This document shows, piece after piece, positions 1 through 7,699 of a stretch of 64,000 nt of DNA. A program made the translations under genes and the position numbers. How positions within the stretch are numbered: the stretch's first letter is position 1; each line of letters begins with the position of its first letter. The notes under the pieces are model-generated. The model was not told the DNA's origin. It saw only the letters and a program-made list of their open reading frames with translations, and did not search any database. This DNA is from JAAXHB01 sp965221635 (GTDB taxonomy: Bacteria > Actinomycetota > Acidimicrobiia > Acidimicrobiales > Aldehydirespiratoraceae), in contig OZ244902.1 of NCBI GenBank assembly GCA_965221635.1, positions 186,001 to 250,000 of the forward strand, in the 5' to 3' direction.

Positions 1-193
1 CCCTCATTTCGCGTTCGGGGGTGGCGGGCCGCATTCGTGTTTGGGCGCGTTCCTGGCCCGCCTGGAGGTGCAGGTGCTTCTTGAGGAGATGGTGGCACGC
101 CGCATGAGCCTGGTGCGCCTCGGCGAGCCGGTGCGCACACCTTCGAACTTCGTTCACGGGGTGCTTTCGGTGAACATGGGAATCGACCGGTGA
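1..193 (+). CDS. Cytochrome P450, C-terminal fragment (cut by window edge)
   Basis: Reading from base 2 gives 63 residues that open with the haem-thiolate loop FAFGGGGPHSCLG, where the cysteine is the axial haem ligand. An alanine/leucine-rich L-helix and the usual P450 tail ending NMGIDR follow. The protein would be a soluble, ferredoxin-dependent monooxygenase. Everything upstream, including the I-helix and ExxR motif, lies outside the window, so subfamily and substrate cannot be judged. Its TGA overlaps the GTG start of the ferredoxin gene by four bases (GTGA), which suggests translational coupling with its likely electron donor. Confidence 0.9.
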   Translation, partial: PHFAFGGGGPHSCLGAFLARLEVQVLLEEMVARRMSLVRLGEPVRTPSNFVHGVLSVNMGIDR

Positions 194-438
194 GCGGCGC
201 CCCCGGCAACCCCGGCCGGTCACACGCAATGGTGGCGATGACGGTGGACGCCACGGTGTGCATCGGCGCAGGGCATTGCGAGATGACCCACCCCGACGTG
301 TTCCGGGTGGACGACGACACCGCGGTGGCTGCGGTGATCGGTGACGGCTCGTTGGAACACGCCGCTGCGTTGGAGATCATCGACAGATGCCCCAGCGGGG
401 CCATATCGGCGGCGCCGGGGCCCAGCGCAAGCCCGTAG
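190..438 (+). CDS. 3Fe-4S ferredoxin, P450 redox partner
   Basis: This is a small acidic ferredoxin of 82 residues. Cysteines at 24, 30 and 67 give the pattern C-x5-C ... CP (CIGAGHC and RCPSGAI), typical of the single-cluster [3Fe-4S] ferredoxins that feed electrons to actinobacterial P450s. GTG at 190 was chosen because it overlaps the upstream P450 stop and has GGGA about eight bases before it. Internal ATGs at 229 and 238 would give a more compact N-terminus and remain possible. It sits between two P450 genes and could serve both. The matching ferredoxin reductase is not nearby. Confidence 0.88.
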   Translation: MSGAPGNPGRSHAMVAMTVDATVCIGAGHCEMTHPDVFRVDDDTAVAAVIGDGSLEHAAALEIIDRCPSGAISAAPGPSASP

Positions 439-446
439 GCAACGAC

Positions 447-1688
447 ATGGCCTTTCCGGCGCCGGTGGATCTCCACGACGCCTCCACGTTTGCGCAGGGG
501 ATCCCTCACGACGCGTTCGAGGCGATGCGACGCCATCAGCGGCTCGCATGGACACCCGACGCCCCGAGTGGTGATCGGGGGTTCTGGTCGGTGACACGAC
601 ATCACGACCTTGTTGAGGTGTCTCGTGACACCGCCACGTACTCCTCTGAGCTGGGCCACATTCAGATTTACGACATCGACGACGACGCACGCCAGGCACG
701 AGCCTCGATGATCGATCTCGATCCTCCGGTTCACACCCGCCTGCGGCGCCTGGTGAGTTCGGCGTTCACTCCCCGTCATGTGATGTCGTACCGCGCCGGT
801 GTGCGCGCCCGGGTGAAACGAGCACTCGACCGTCTCGAAGCAGGTGGTGGCGGCGACTGGGTTGAACTGGTGGCGGCGCCTGTGCCCATAGGCGTGATCT
901 GCGACATCATGGGCGTGCCCGCCGCGGATCATCGGCACATGATCGAATTGTCGGATCATCTGGTGGCCGGCACCGGCAACGAACCGCTCGAACCCACCGC
1001 GTACGGCAACACCACCGATCTGCGCCTGTTGCCGTTCAACAGCCCAGCGGCGCACGCCATGGCCCAGTACGCGCTGCGGTTGGGGGAACAGCGCCGCCAA
1101 GAGCCGGTGGATGATCTGATCACCGCGCTGGTACACGCCGAGGTGGACGGGCAGCGCCTCAGCAACGACGAGTTCGCCAACTTTTTTCGGTTGATGATCT
1201 TCGCAGGCAACGAAACCACCCGGGCGTCGATGGCGCACCTGGCGTTGCACCTGCACCAGTTCGACGCCGCCTTCTCGGCGGTGCGCGCCGATCGCTCGCT
1301 GCTGGGTTCGATCAGCGACGAGGTGATCCGTTACAGCTCACCGATCCTGTACTTCCGCCGCACCGTCACCGCACCCGCGGTGCTCTCCGGCACCGCCCTG
1401 CATCCCGGTGACAAGGTGGTGATGTGGTACGCGGCGGCCAACTTCGACCACACCGCGCACGCCGATCCCATGGAGTTCAAACCCGACCGCCCGGCCGTTC
1501 CCGCGCATGTGGCCTTCGGCGGCGGCGGGGCTCACTTCTGCCTTGGCGCGTCGCTGGCCCGCCTGGAGGTGGCCGAACTGATCGACGAGATCCTGCAGAG
1601 GCACATGCGCTTCGAGACGGTGGGAGAGCCCGCCTATGTGGAATCGAACTTCGTGAACGGCCTCGAACGCCTGGAGGTGACGTTGTGA
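447..1688 (+). CDS. Cytochrome P450 (CYP124/125/142-like)
   Basis: This is a full-length bacterial P450 of 413 residues. The I-helix oxygen-activation motif AGNETT is at 253-258, the K-helix ExxR at 292-295, and the haem loop FGGGGAHFCLG puts the ligand cysteine at 365. The early segment DLDPPVHTRLRRLVSSAFTP is typical of steroid- and fatty-acid-hydroxylating actinobacterial P450s. Substrate is unknown. ATG 447 lies 8 bases after the ferredoxin stop. An upstream in-frame ATG at 387 would lie inside the ferredoxin gene and is less likely. It probably forms a transcription unit with the ferredoxin and the partial P450. Confidence 0.9.
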   Translation: MAFPAPVDLHDASTFAQGIPHDAFEAMRRHQRLAWTPDAPSGDRGFWSVTRHHDLVEVSRDTATYSSELGHIQIYDIDDDARQARASMIDLDPPVHTRLRRLVSSAFTPRHVMSYRAGVRARVKRALDRLEAGGGGDWVELVAAPVPIGVICDIMGVPAADHRHMIELSDHLVAGTGNEPLEPTAYGNTTDLRLLPFNSPAAHAMAQYALRLGEQRRQEPVDDLITALVHAEVDGQRLSNDEFANFFRLMIFAGNETTRASMAHLALHLHQFDAAFSAVRADRSLLGSISDEVIRYSSPILYFRRTVTAPAVLSGTALHPGDKVVMWYAAANFDHTAHADPMEFKPDRPAVPAHVAFGGGGAHFCLGASLARLEVAELIDEILQRHMRFETVGEPAYVESNFVNGLERLEVTL

Positions 1689-1734
1689 TGTCGCCGTGCG
1701 ACAACAAGGACTTCCGCGAGTTGTGGGCGTTGCC

Positions 1735-1779
1735 GTTGAGCCGTGGGACGGTTGAGCCGTGGCAGCCGTTGAGAAGTGG
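1735..1779 (+). repeat. Three-copy 12-mer repeat downstream of P450
   Basis: GTTGAGCCGTGG occurs at 1735-1746 and 1751-1762, and a variant GTTGAGAAGTGG at 1768-1779. The spacing is 16-17 bases. The array starts about 47 bases after the P450 stop, and every unit contains TGA. It resembles the other post-stop short repeats in this window. Confidence 0.6.
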
Positions 1780-1879
1780 CTTCAAGCCGTGATCTCGGCC
1801 ATGGGTGATTCGGCAAGCGGCGATTCGGCCATGCGCGCCAACGCGGATTGTGGAGCACTCCAGGTTGGCGGGCGGTGAC

Positions 1880-3079
1880 GTGACTCTCGACGCGTTCGGG
1901 GCGCCGGTGGCGGGATCAGCCGACGCTGTGGCAGCCTGGGACCTGGCTTGGCAGGACGCTTTGGCGTTCAGTGGCGGTCCTTTCGCCCGCCTCGAGGAGG
2001 CCAACGCCCATGACGAGGCGTTCGCCATGGGATCGGTGTATTGCGGCACATACCGTTTGCTCGCCGGTGCCCCGCCCCAAAGCGACGAGGTGCAAACCGA
2101 CCTGGCACGGGCACAACGGCGCGCCCAAGGCGCCCGTGAGCGCGCCCACAGCGAGGCGCTGGCACTGTTCGCGTCCGGCGAGTTCGCCGCGGCGGCACGC
2201 CGGTGGGATGACGCGGCCAGGGCTGGCACCGACTTGGCGGCGGTTCGTTTCGCGCACGACGTCTACCTGCACACCGGCGACGCGCAACGCCGGTTGGCTT
2301 CGAGTTCTCAGGCGATGCGCGCCTTCGCCGATGCGCCCGCGGGCTTGCCTTACGTGACGGGTATGCACGCGTTCTCGTTGGAGGAAACCGGGCACTACGC
2401 CGAAGCCGAGAACGTCGGCCTTCAGGCGCTGGAGGCCAACCCGATGGACCTGTGGGCGTTGCACGCCCTGGCTCACGTGTACGAGAGCACCGATGATCAG
2501 CACAAGGCCCTGGCGTTGTTGCGTTCGCGTTGCCCCACGTGGCGCCATCAGCACCTGCTCGCGGTACACATTTGGTGGCATCTGGCGTTGCGGCTGATCG
2601 CAGCAGGCGACACTGCCGCCGCTTTCGATGTTCACGACCAACAGGTGGATGACGCCTCAACGCCGTTCGAGTTGTGCGACCAGGCGTCGCTGTTGTGGCG
2701 CCTCGAACTCGAAGGCGCCGACGTGGGCAGCCGGTGGGCGCCGATGGCTGACGCCTTCGCGGCGCGCCCCGAGCGGCACACCTGCGGTTTCATCGACCTG
2801 CACATGGCCCTGGCGTTCGCCCGCCACCCCGGCCACCCCGAGGCCGACACGTTCTTTGCGGGTGTGGCCGAATCGCACCGCGACGACCCGTCCCACAACG
2901 GCGAAACGTTCCGAACGGTGGTAGCACCTCTGGCTGAAGCGATCCGTGTGAGCGTCACCGAGCCCGCCGCCGCTGCGGAACTGCTCGATTCGGTGGCCGG
3001 CGACATCCACCGCATCGGGGGCAGCGTCGTGCAGCGTGACCTGGTGGCGTTGACCCGTCGCAGCTTGGAGGGCCAGTGA
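1880..3079 (+). CDS. TTC38-like tetratricopeptide protein
   Basis: This predicted soluble alpha-helical protein of about 399 residues resembles tetratricopeptide repeat protein 38. It begins with the typical LDAFGAPVAG, and contains HALAHVYEST and a HIWWHLAL segment characteristic of that family. Biochemical function is unknown; bacterial members often lie in catabolic clusters. GTG 1880 is preferred because the family homology starts there and GGCGGG precedes it; a GTG at 1805 in the same frame would add 25 unrelated residues. The stop overlaps the next gene by four bases (GTGA), so it is probably coupled to the acyl-CoA dehydrogenase. Confidence 0.8.
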   Translation: MTLDAFGAPVAGSADAVAAWDLAWQDALAFSGGPFARLEEANAHDEAFAMGSVYCGTYRLLAGAPPQSDEVQTDLARAQRRAQGARERAHSEALALFASGEFAAAARRWDDAARAGTDLAAVRFAHDVYLHTGDAQRRLASSSQAMRAFADAPAGLPYVTGMHAFSLEETGHYAEAENVGLQALEANPMDLWALHALAHVYESTDDQHKALALLRSRCPTWRHQHLLAVHIWWHLALRLIAAGDTAAAFDVHDQQVDDASTPFELCDQASLLWRLELEGADVGSRWAPMADAFAARPERHTCGFIDLHMALAFARHPGHPEADTFFAGVAESHRDDPSHNGETFRTVVAPLAEAIRVSVTEPAAAAELLDSVAGDIHRIGGSVVQRDLVALTRRSLEGQ

Positions 3080-4284
3080 CCTGGCAGCTCAACGAACGCC
3101 AACTTCGCACCCAGGCCGAGGCCAGGGCGTTGGCCACGGAGGTGATCGCGCCCCGCGCCGCGCAGGTTGACCAATCCGAGGAGTACCCGTGGGACAATGC
3201 CGCCGCGCTGGCCGACGCGGGTTTCACCGGAATGGGCGTACACGCCGCGCACGGAGGGCCCGGACTTCCGCTGCTGGATGCAATCGTGGTGGTGGAGGAG
3301 ATGGCCAGGGTTTGCGGGGTCACCGGGCGCATCGCGGTGGAGGCCAACATGGGTGCGATCTCCGCGATCATGGCTTACGGCACCGAATCGCAGAAGTCGC
3401 TGGCAGCCGAGTTGGTGCTCGCGGGTGACAAGCCCGCGATTTGCATCACCGAACCCCAAGCCGGGAGTTCCGCGTCGCAGATGACCACCCGCGCTGATCG
3501 TCGTGGGGACACCTACGTGCTGAACGGTCTCAAGCATTGGATCACCGGCGGCACCGTGTCGAAGCTGCATTTGATCTTCGCTCGTGTGTTCGACGAGCAA
3601 GGCAATCACGAGGGCATCGGCGGGTTCCTGGCGGTGCGCGGTGAAACTCCGGGTCTGAGCTTCGGGCGGCGTGAACCGACCATGGGTTTGCGCGGGCTTC
3701 CCGAAACGGAGGTGATTCTCACCGACATGGAGGTGAGCGCCGACATGGTGCTGATGCCCCCGTCGGGTTTCGCCAGGGGTTTCGCCGAGCTGATGAACGC
3801 TTACAACACCCAACGAGTCGGGGCGGGAACGGTGGCTTTGGGGATCGCCGCTGGTGCGTACGAACTGGCGGTGGCCTACGTGAAACAGCGCGAACAGTTC
3901 GGCCGCCCGATCGCGGAGTTTCAGGGCGTGCAGTGGAGCCTGGCGGACATGTCGATCAAGCTCGAAGCGGCCCGGAGTCTCACCTGGCGCGCCGCCGCGT
4001 CCGGTGAGCACACCGCGCTCGGGTTTCCCGACGCGGCGATGGCCGCCCGGGCGAAGGTGTTCACCGCCGAGCGGGCCATCGAAGTCACAAGCGACGCGTT
4101 GCAACTGCACGGCGCCGCTGGTTACAGCCGCAACCGTGGCCTGGAGCGCATGTACCGAGACGTGCGAATGTTCACCATCGGCGGCGGAACCGCGGGGATT
4201 TTGCGCAACGTGGTGGCTTCAAGGGTGCTGGACATGCGCCTGCCACAAACCCGTGGCGGCTACCTGCCTCCGCCACCGGGCTGA
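3076..4284 (+). CDS. Acyl-CoA dehydrogenase family flavoprotein
   Basis: This is a 402-residue FAD-dependent acyl-CoA dehydrogenase homologue with all three fold regions: an alpha N-terminus, a middle beta-barrel signature (CITEPQAGSS, then HWITGG), and a C-terminal helical domain with QREQFGRPI and QLHGAAGYSRN. The C-terminal motif that usually carries the catalytic glutamate (YEGT in many members) reads I368-G-G-G-T372, so that base is absent. The alternative isovaleryl-CoA-dehydrogenase site appears to be threonine in a DxTR-like context. It may therefore use another base, or be a lyase/desulfinase-type member. The GTG start overlaps the TPR gene. Confidence 0.9.
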   Translation: MTWQLNERQLRTQAEARALATEVIAPRAAQVDQSEEYPWDNAAALADAGFTGMGVHAAHGGPGLPLLDAIVVVEEMARVCGVTGRIAVEANMGAISAIMAYGTESQKSLAAELVLAGDKPAICITEPQAGSSASQMTTRADRRGDTYVLNGLKHWITGGTVSKLHLIFARVFDEQGNHEGIGGFLAVRGETPGLSFGRREPTMGLRGLPETEVILTDMEVSADMVLMPPSGFARGFAELMNAYNTQRVGAGTVALGIAAGAYELAVAYVKQREQFGRPIAEFQGVQWSLADMSIKLEAARSLTWRAAASGEHTALGFPDAAMAARAKVFTAERAIEVTSDALQLHGAAGYSRNRGLERMYRDVRMFTIGGGTAGILRNVVASRVLDMRLPQTRGGYLPPPPG

Positions 4285-4330
4285 AATCAAACGACTGAAA
4301 CCAAACGGCCGAAATCAAACGGCTGAAACC
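4281..4330 (+). repeat. 14-bp tandem repeat starting at the acyl-CoA dehydrogenase stop
   Basis: Three full units (4281-4294, 4295-4308, 4309-4322) and a partial fourth follow the consensus CTGAAATCAAACGG with one or two changes per unit. The first unit contains the TGA stop of the preceding gene, so the array is the immediate 3' untranslated region. Confidence 0.8.
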
Positions 4331-4419
4331 CGCCGGCCTTGCCGCGAGAGTTGGCCGCGGCTATCCCGGTCTGACGCAACACCGGTCGCCTCTGAGGCGG
4401 ACAGCGTCGCGGTGCCGCC

Positions 4420-4920
4420 CTAACCGGCGTTGTGTATGACCACTCGCAACAAACGCGAAAGCGTGAGCACTTCCTGTCGGCTGAGGCCGCGCAGCAACGA
4501 AACCTCGAAGCCGTTGATGCGGGGAAACAACTCCTCGATGATGTCCATTCCGGCTTTGGTGGATTTCACCAGGACTCGCCGTTTGTCGTCGGGGGCGGGC
4601 CTGCGAGAAACCAGTCCGCGCTTTTGCAGCGTGTTGATCATGCCGGTGAGGGTTCCCTTGGCGAGGTCGCATTCGGTGGCGAGGCGCGCCGTTGGCATCT
4701 CTCCCCACACCCACAGCACCCACAAGATCGTGAACCCTCCCCAACTCAGCCCGTACTCTGCGAGTTCGCCCTGCTCGCCGCGTCGTCTGATCGACGCCGC
4801 CGCCCGGTAAATGTTGGCGATGGCCCGGTCGGCTTCGAAGTCCAGCGGCCGGCCCTGAAGGCGGTTCTGAACGTCACGCTCGGCTTCGAGCATTTCGCTG
4901 CTGATGTCGCCGGTGGTCAA
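4420..4920 (-). CDS. MarR-family transcriptional regulator
   Basis: This winged-helix regulator has about 166 residues. The recognition region ARLATECDLAKGTLTGMI and the wing PDDKRRVLV are typical of MarR proteins, which dimerise and often respond to aromatic or lipophilic ligands. A TTG at 4920 overlaps the aldehyde dehydrogenase stop in a TTGA arrangement, which I favour. ATG at 4893 would give a 157-residue protein of normal MarR size and is the conservative alternative. It is co-transcribed behind the aldehyde dehydrogenase and is probably its regulator. Confidence 0.87.
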   Translation of the reverse strand: MTTGDISSEMLEAERDVQNRLQGRPLDFEADRAIANIYRAAASIRRRGEQGELAEYGLSWGGFTILWVLWVWGEMPTARLATECDLAKGTLTGMINTLQKRGLVSRRPAPDDKRRVLVKSTKAGMDIIEELFPRINGFEVSLLRGLSRQEVLTLSRLLRVVIHNAG

Positions 4921-6386
4921 CGTGAATCCGTGGCGCTGTGATCGATTACCAGGGTCTTGAGGTCGCTGTGGAAGTCCAGGGCGTAGTCGCCGCCCTCGCG
5001 GCCGATGCCCGACAGTCCGCATCCCCCGAACGGGGCGGTGAGGTCTCGCACCAGGAACGTGTTGACCCACACGATCCCGGCGCGGATGGCCCGGCCCACA
5101 CGCCGGGCGCGTTCCGCCGAGCCGGTGTAGACGATCGCGGACAGGCCGTAGCTGGTGGAGTTGGCGAGGCGCACCGCTTCGTTTTCGGTGTTGAAGGACT
5201 GGATGGTGAGCACCGGCCCGAACACCTCACGTTGAAGGATTTCGGACTGCTCAGACGCCGGTTCCACCAGGGTTGGTTCGTAGTGCAGAGATCCTTCGCG
5301 CCGCTGGCCACCCCAAAGCACCCGGTCACCGGCGTCACGGGCCCGGTCAACGAAACCGGCGATCCGTTCGAGGTGTGTGGGATGGGCCACCGGGGCGATC
5401 GTGGTGGCGTCGTCGCGGCTGTCGCCCAGCACGTGAGCGTTGGTGGCGGCCCGCAGGCCGTCGAGGAACTCGTCGCGGATCGACTGTTGAACCAGAAGCC
5501 TGGTGCCGGCCAGGCACACCTGACCCGAGTCTTCGTACTGCGCGGCGGCTTGGCGCACCGCTGCATCGAGGTCGGCGTCGGCGAACACAACCAGCGGGCC
5601 CTTGCCGCCAAGCTCGGCGGTGAAGGGCACGATGTTGGCCGCCGCGGCTGCGCCGATCACACGGGCCGTTTCGGGTGAGCCGGTGAAGCTGATTCGCCGC
5701 ACCCGCGGATCCGCGGTGAGCGCGGCGCCAACCTCGGCGCCGAAACCCTGCACAAGGTTGAACACCCCCGGTGGCAGCCCGGCTTCCACGGTGAGATCGG
5801 CCAGAAGCGACGCCGACAGCGGCGACCACTCCGCGGGTTTGAGGATCACGCTGTTGCCGGCGGCCAGCGCAGGCGCCACCTTCCACGTGGCCAGCATGAA
5901 CGGCGCGTTCCATGGGGTGATCACCACCGCAGGCCCGGCCGGCATTCGTTGCACGCTGTGACGGGTGCCGCGAGCCTCCCATTCTCGTTCGGTGTGTTGG
6001 GCCACCAGATCGGCGTAAAGGCGGAAGTTGGTGGCGCCCCTGGCCACGAGGCGTTGTTGCATCGACCGGTACATGAAGCCCATGTCGAGGGTTTCCACCA
6101 GGGCGATGTCGTCGTTGCGTTCCTCGATCAGGTCGGCCACGCGATGCAACGCAGCGGCCCGCTCCGCAGGCGCCATGGCCCCCCAGGTGGCGAACCCCTC
6201 AACCGCGGCGCTCACCGCCGCCTCGGCCGTCGCGGCGTCGCCACGGGCGACATCTGCAAGCTTGTGATCCCAATCCAACGGGGATCGGCACTCGAACGTG
6301 TCCGGCGAAGACACCCGGCACCCCCCAATCAGGTGATCCGCGCCAACAGCAACCCCGCCCACCAGCACCGCAACCCCAGAACTCAT
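4917..6386 (-). CDS. Aldehyde dehydrogenase (NAD(P)+-dependent; semialdehyde or betaine-aldehyde type)
   Basis: This 489-residue ALDH superfamily member has the cofactor loop ITPWNAPFMLATWK, FTGS, the general-base segment ELGGKGP, the nucleophile in GQVCLAGTR (Cys291) and EVFGPVL. It resembles 5-carboxymethyl-2-hydroxymuconate semialdehyde and betaine aldehyde dehydrogenases. Since an extradiol dioxygenase lies 6 kb away, a role on a ring-cleavage semialdehyde is plausible but inferred; an aminoaldehyde is the main alternative. ATG 6386 gives a normal family N-terminus. The gene overlaps the downstream MarR gene by four bases. Confidence 0.9.
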   Translation of the reverse strand: MSSGVAVLVGGVAVGADHLIGGCRVSSPDTFECRSPLDWDHKLADVARGDAATAEAAVSAAVEGFATWGAMAPAERAAALHRVADLIEERNDDIALVETLDMGFMYRSMQQRLVARGATNFRLYADLVAQHTEREWEARGTRHSVQRMPAGPAVVITPWNAPFMLATWKVAPALAAGNSVILKPAEWSPLSASLLADLTVEAGLPPGVFNLVQGFGAEVGAALTADPRVRRISFTGSPETARVIGAAAAANIVPFTAELGGKGPLVVFADADLDAAVRQAAAQYEDSGQVCLAGTRLLVQQSIRDEFLDGLRAATNAHVLGDSRDDATTIAPVAHPTHLERIAGFVDRARDAGDRVLWGGQRREGSLHYEPTLVEPASEQSEILQREVFGPVLTIQSFNTENEAVRLANSTSYGLSAIVYTGSAERARRVGRAIRAGIVWVNTFLVRDLTAPFGGCGLSGIGREGGDYALDFHSDLKTLVIDHSATDSR

Positions 6387-6543
6387 GTCTGCACCGTAGA
6401 ACTCGGATGGGCGGACTGCGCCCGCGGATCTTCCGGGGGGTGCCCGGCTATGCGGAATTGGGTGGCCGGATTGGGTGGTCGGGGCACCGTTGAACCCTAC
6501 TTGAGACCCGCCGGCGCCTCGGAGCGGCCTCCAGCACACAAGC

Positions 6544-7248
6544 TCAGTCGAGCAGGCCCCTTGCTGCAGCTATCCGCAGTCCGTCGCGACGATCCGCAGC
6601 GCCAAGTTTGCTCCACACCACCGACATGAGCCGGTAGATCGACCTCTCGGAGTAGTGGAGCTGCTCGGCCAGTTCCGAGACTCTGGCACCCGCGGCCAGT
6701 GCGACGAGCAGGCGAACTTCCTGTTCGTCGAGTGTCACCTGCAGTTGGGCTTGAAGATGTTGTGTCACAGCTCCGGCTGCCTCCAGTAAGCGTTGAGCTC
6801 CCGGAGTGGTGGTCAACTGCGCCAACAGGTCGAAGCGGATCACCCGCGGAGTTGGTCCGTCCACCGGAACCAGCCACCAGTCCTCAGGTTCCGCCCCGCG
6901 GACATCGGACTCCGCTCGCAGGCCCTGCATCGCGTTGACTGCCTGTCTCAGGTATTCGAGGACAATCAGCCAATCCTCGGCAAGCCAAGCCGGGATCAGG
7001 TAGTCCGTCATCGTGGGCACGCATTCCTCGAACAGTCTCAAGATCTTCTGGCGGTGGGAGTCGGGAAGCGCTCCGGCGTACACCTCCAAGGCGTCAAGAT
7101 GAAAGGCAGCACTCCACGGTCGTTCGTGAATCCCTTCATCAACCCCGAACCGGTGCGCCTCCAATATCCCGGTAGCAACGTCCACAATTTTTCCACAAGC
7201 CAGGCCAACCTGCCGCATGGACTGGTCCTGGTGATGCACAGACACCAT
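6544..7248 (-). CDS. LuxR-type HTH regulator with unassigned N-terminal domain
   Basis: The last 60 residues of this 234-residue protein form a GerE/LuxR-like helix-turn-helix: LDEQEVRLLVALAAG, then VSELAEQLHYSERSIYRLM and WSKLGAADR. The N-terminal 150 residues are mostly helical and match no receiver or autoinducer domain I recognise. ATG 7248 is the chosen start. Earlier in-frame starts (to TTG 7338) would add a strongly hydrophobic stretch that could be a membrane anchor, so the N-terminus is uncertain. It is divergent from the small ORF at 7466 and the kelch lipoprotein, in an AT-richer patch. Confidence 0.7.
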   Translation of the reverse strand: MVSVHHQDQSMRQVGLACGKIVDVATGILEAHRFGVDEGIHERPWSAAFHLDALEVYAGALPDSHRQKILRLFEECVPTMTDYLIPAWLAEDWLIVLEYLRQAVNAMQGLRAESDVRGAEPEDWWLVPVDGPTPRVIRFDLLAQLTTTPGAQRLLEAAGAVTQHLQAQLQVTLDEQEVRLLVALAAGARVSELAEQLHYSERSIYRLMSVVWSKLGAADRRDGLRIAAARGLLD

Positions 7249-7465
7249 GACACAACCATACCCAAACAACAGACATGACAAACCTGCCACCACCAGACAT
7301 GAGTCTGCCATCCAAAACAGCAATTGTTGGCCAAGCAATCTGACACGTCGTCGGTGGTCTCATGCTAGATTAGGGTCTGTCAGCGATCACGGCAAGCAGT
7401 ATTCGGATACCTCCAAATTGTTTCCGATTCGCATGGCTCAACACACCAGATTGAAGAGGTCTGCC

Positions 7466-7630
7466 ATGGATCAAACCCCCATCAGAGGACAGATTATCGG
7501 TGATGCCATGCATGATCCCTGCGACGTGTGGGTCACTTGTTCAGAAAGCGTTATTCGCAACGGAGAACCCTCGGATCCTCTGTTCACTACAACCCTGGCC
7601 GAACCACAGATCGCGTTTGTTGAGGCATAA
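7466..7630 (+). CDS. Small hypothetical protein, 54 residues
   Basis: ATG 7466 is preceded by a good Shine-Dalgarno sequence, GAAGAGG, at 7453-7459 with a six-base spacer. The product begins MDQTPIRGQIIGDAMHDPC, has two cysteines and no transmembrane segment, and ends AEPQIAFVEA. I recognise no family. It lies between the divergent LuxR-type gene and the kelch lipoprotein and could be co-transcribed with the latter. The ribosome-binding site is the main support. Confidence 0.4.
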   Translation: MDQTPIRGQIIGDAMHDPCDVWVTCSESVIRNGEPSDPLFTTTLAEPQIAFVEA

Positions 7631-7699
7631 TCGAGCCGCTGGGTTCTTGGTACATGGGCGTCTAGGTATTTTAGTTCACAAGGTCGGAAGGTGCTGCTT

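Noticed and set aside
1688..1792. 34-codon open frame starting at an ATG that overlaps the P450 stop
   Set aside because: It has no ribosome-binding site beyond the overlap, is built partly from the 12-mer repeat and matches nothing known.
2632..4110. Long antisense open frame (492 codons) opposite the TPR and acyl-CoA dehydrogenase genes
   Set aside because: It is a high-GC shadow frame. The sense strand carries two clear family proteins and the antisense product has no recognisable motif.
4417..4440. Terminator downstream of the converging acyl-CoA dehydrogenase and MarR genes
   Set aside because: No inverted repeat with adequate pairing could be found near the junction.
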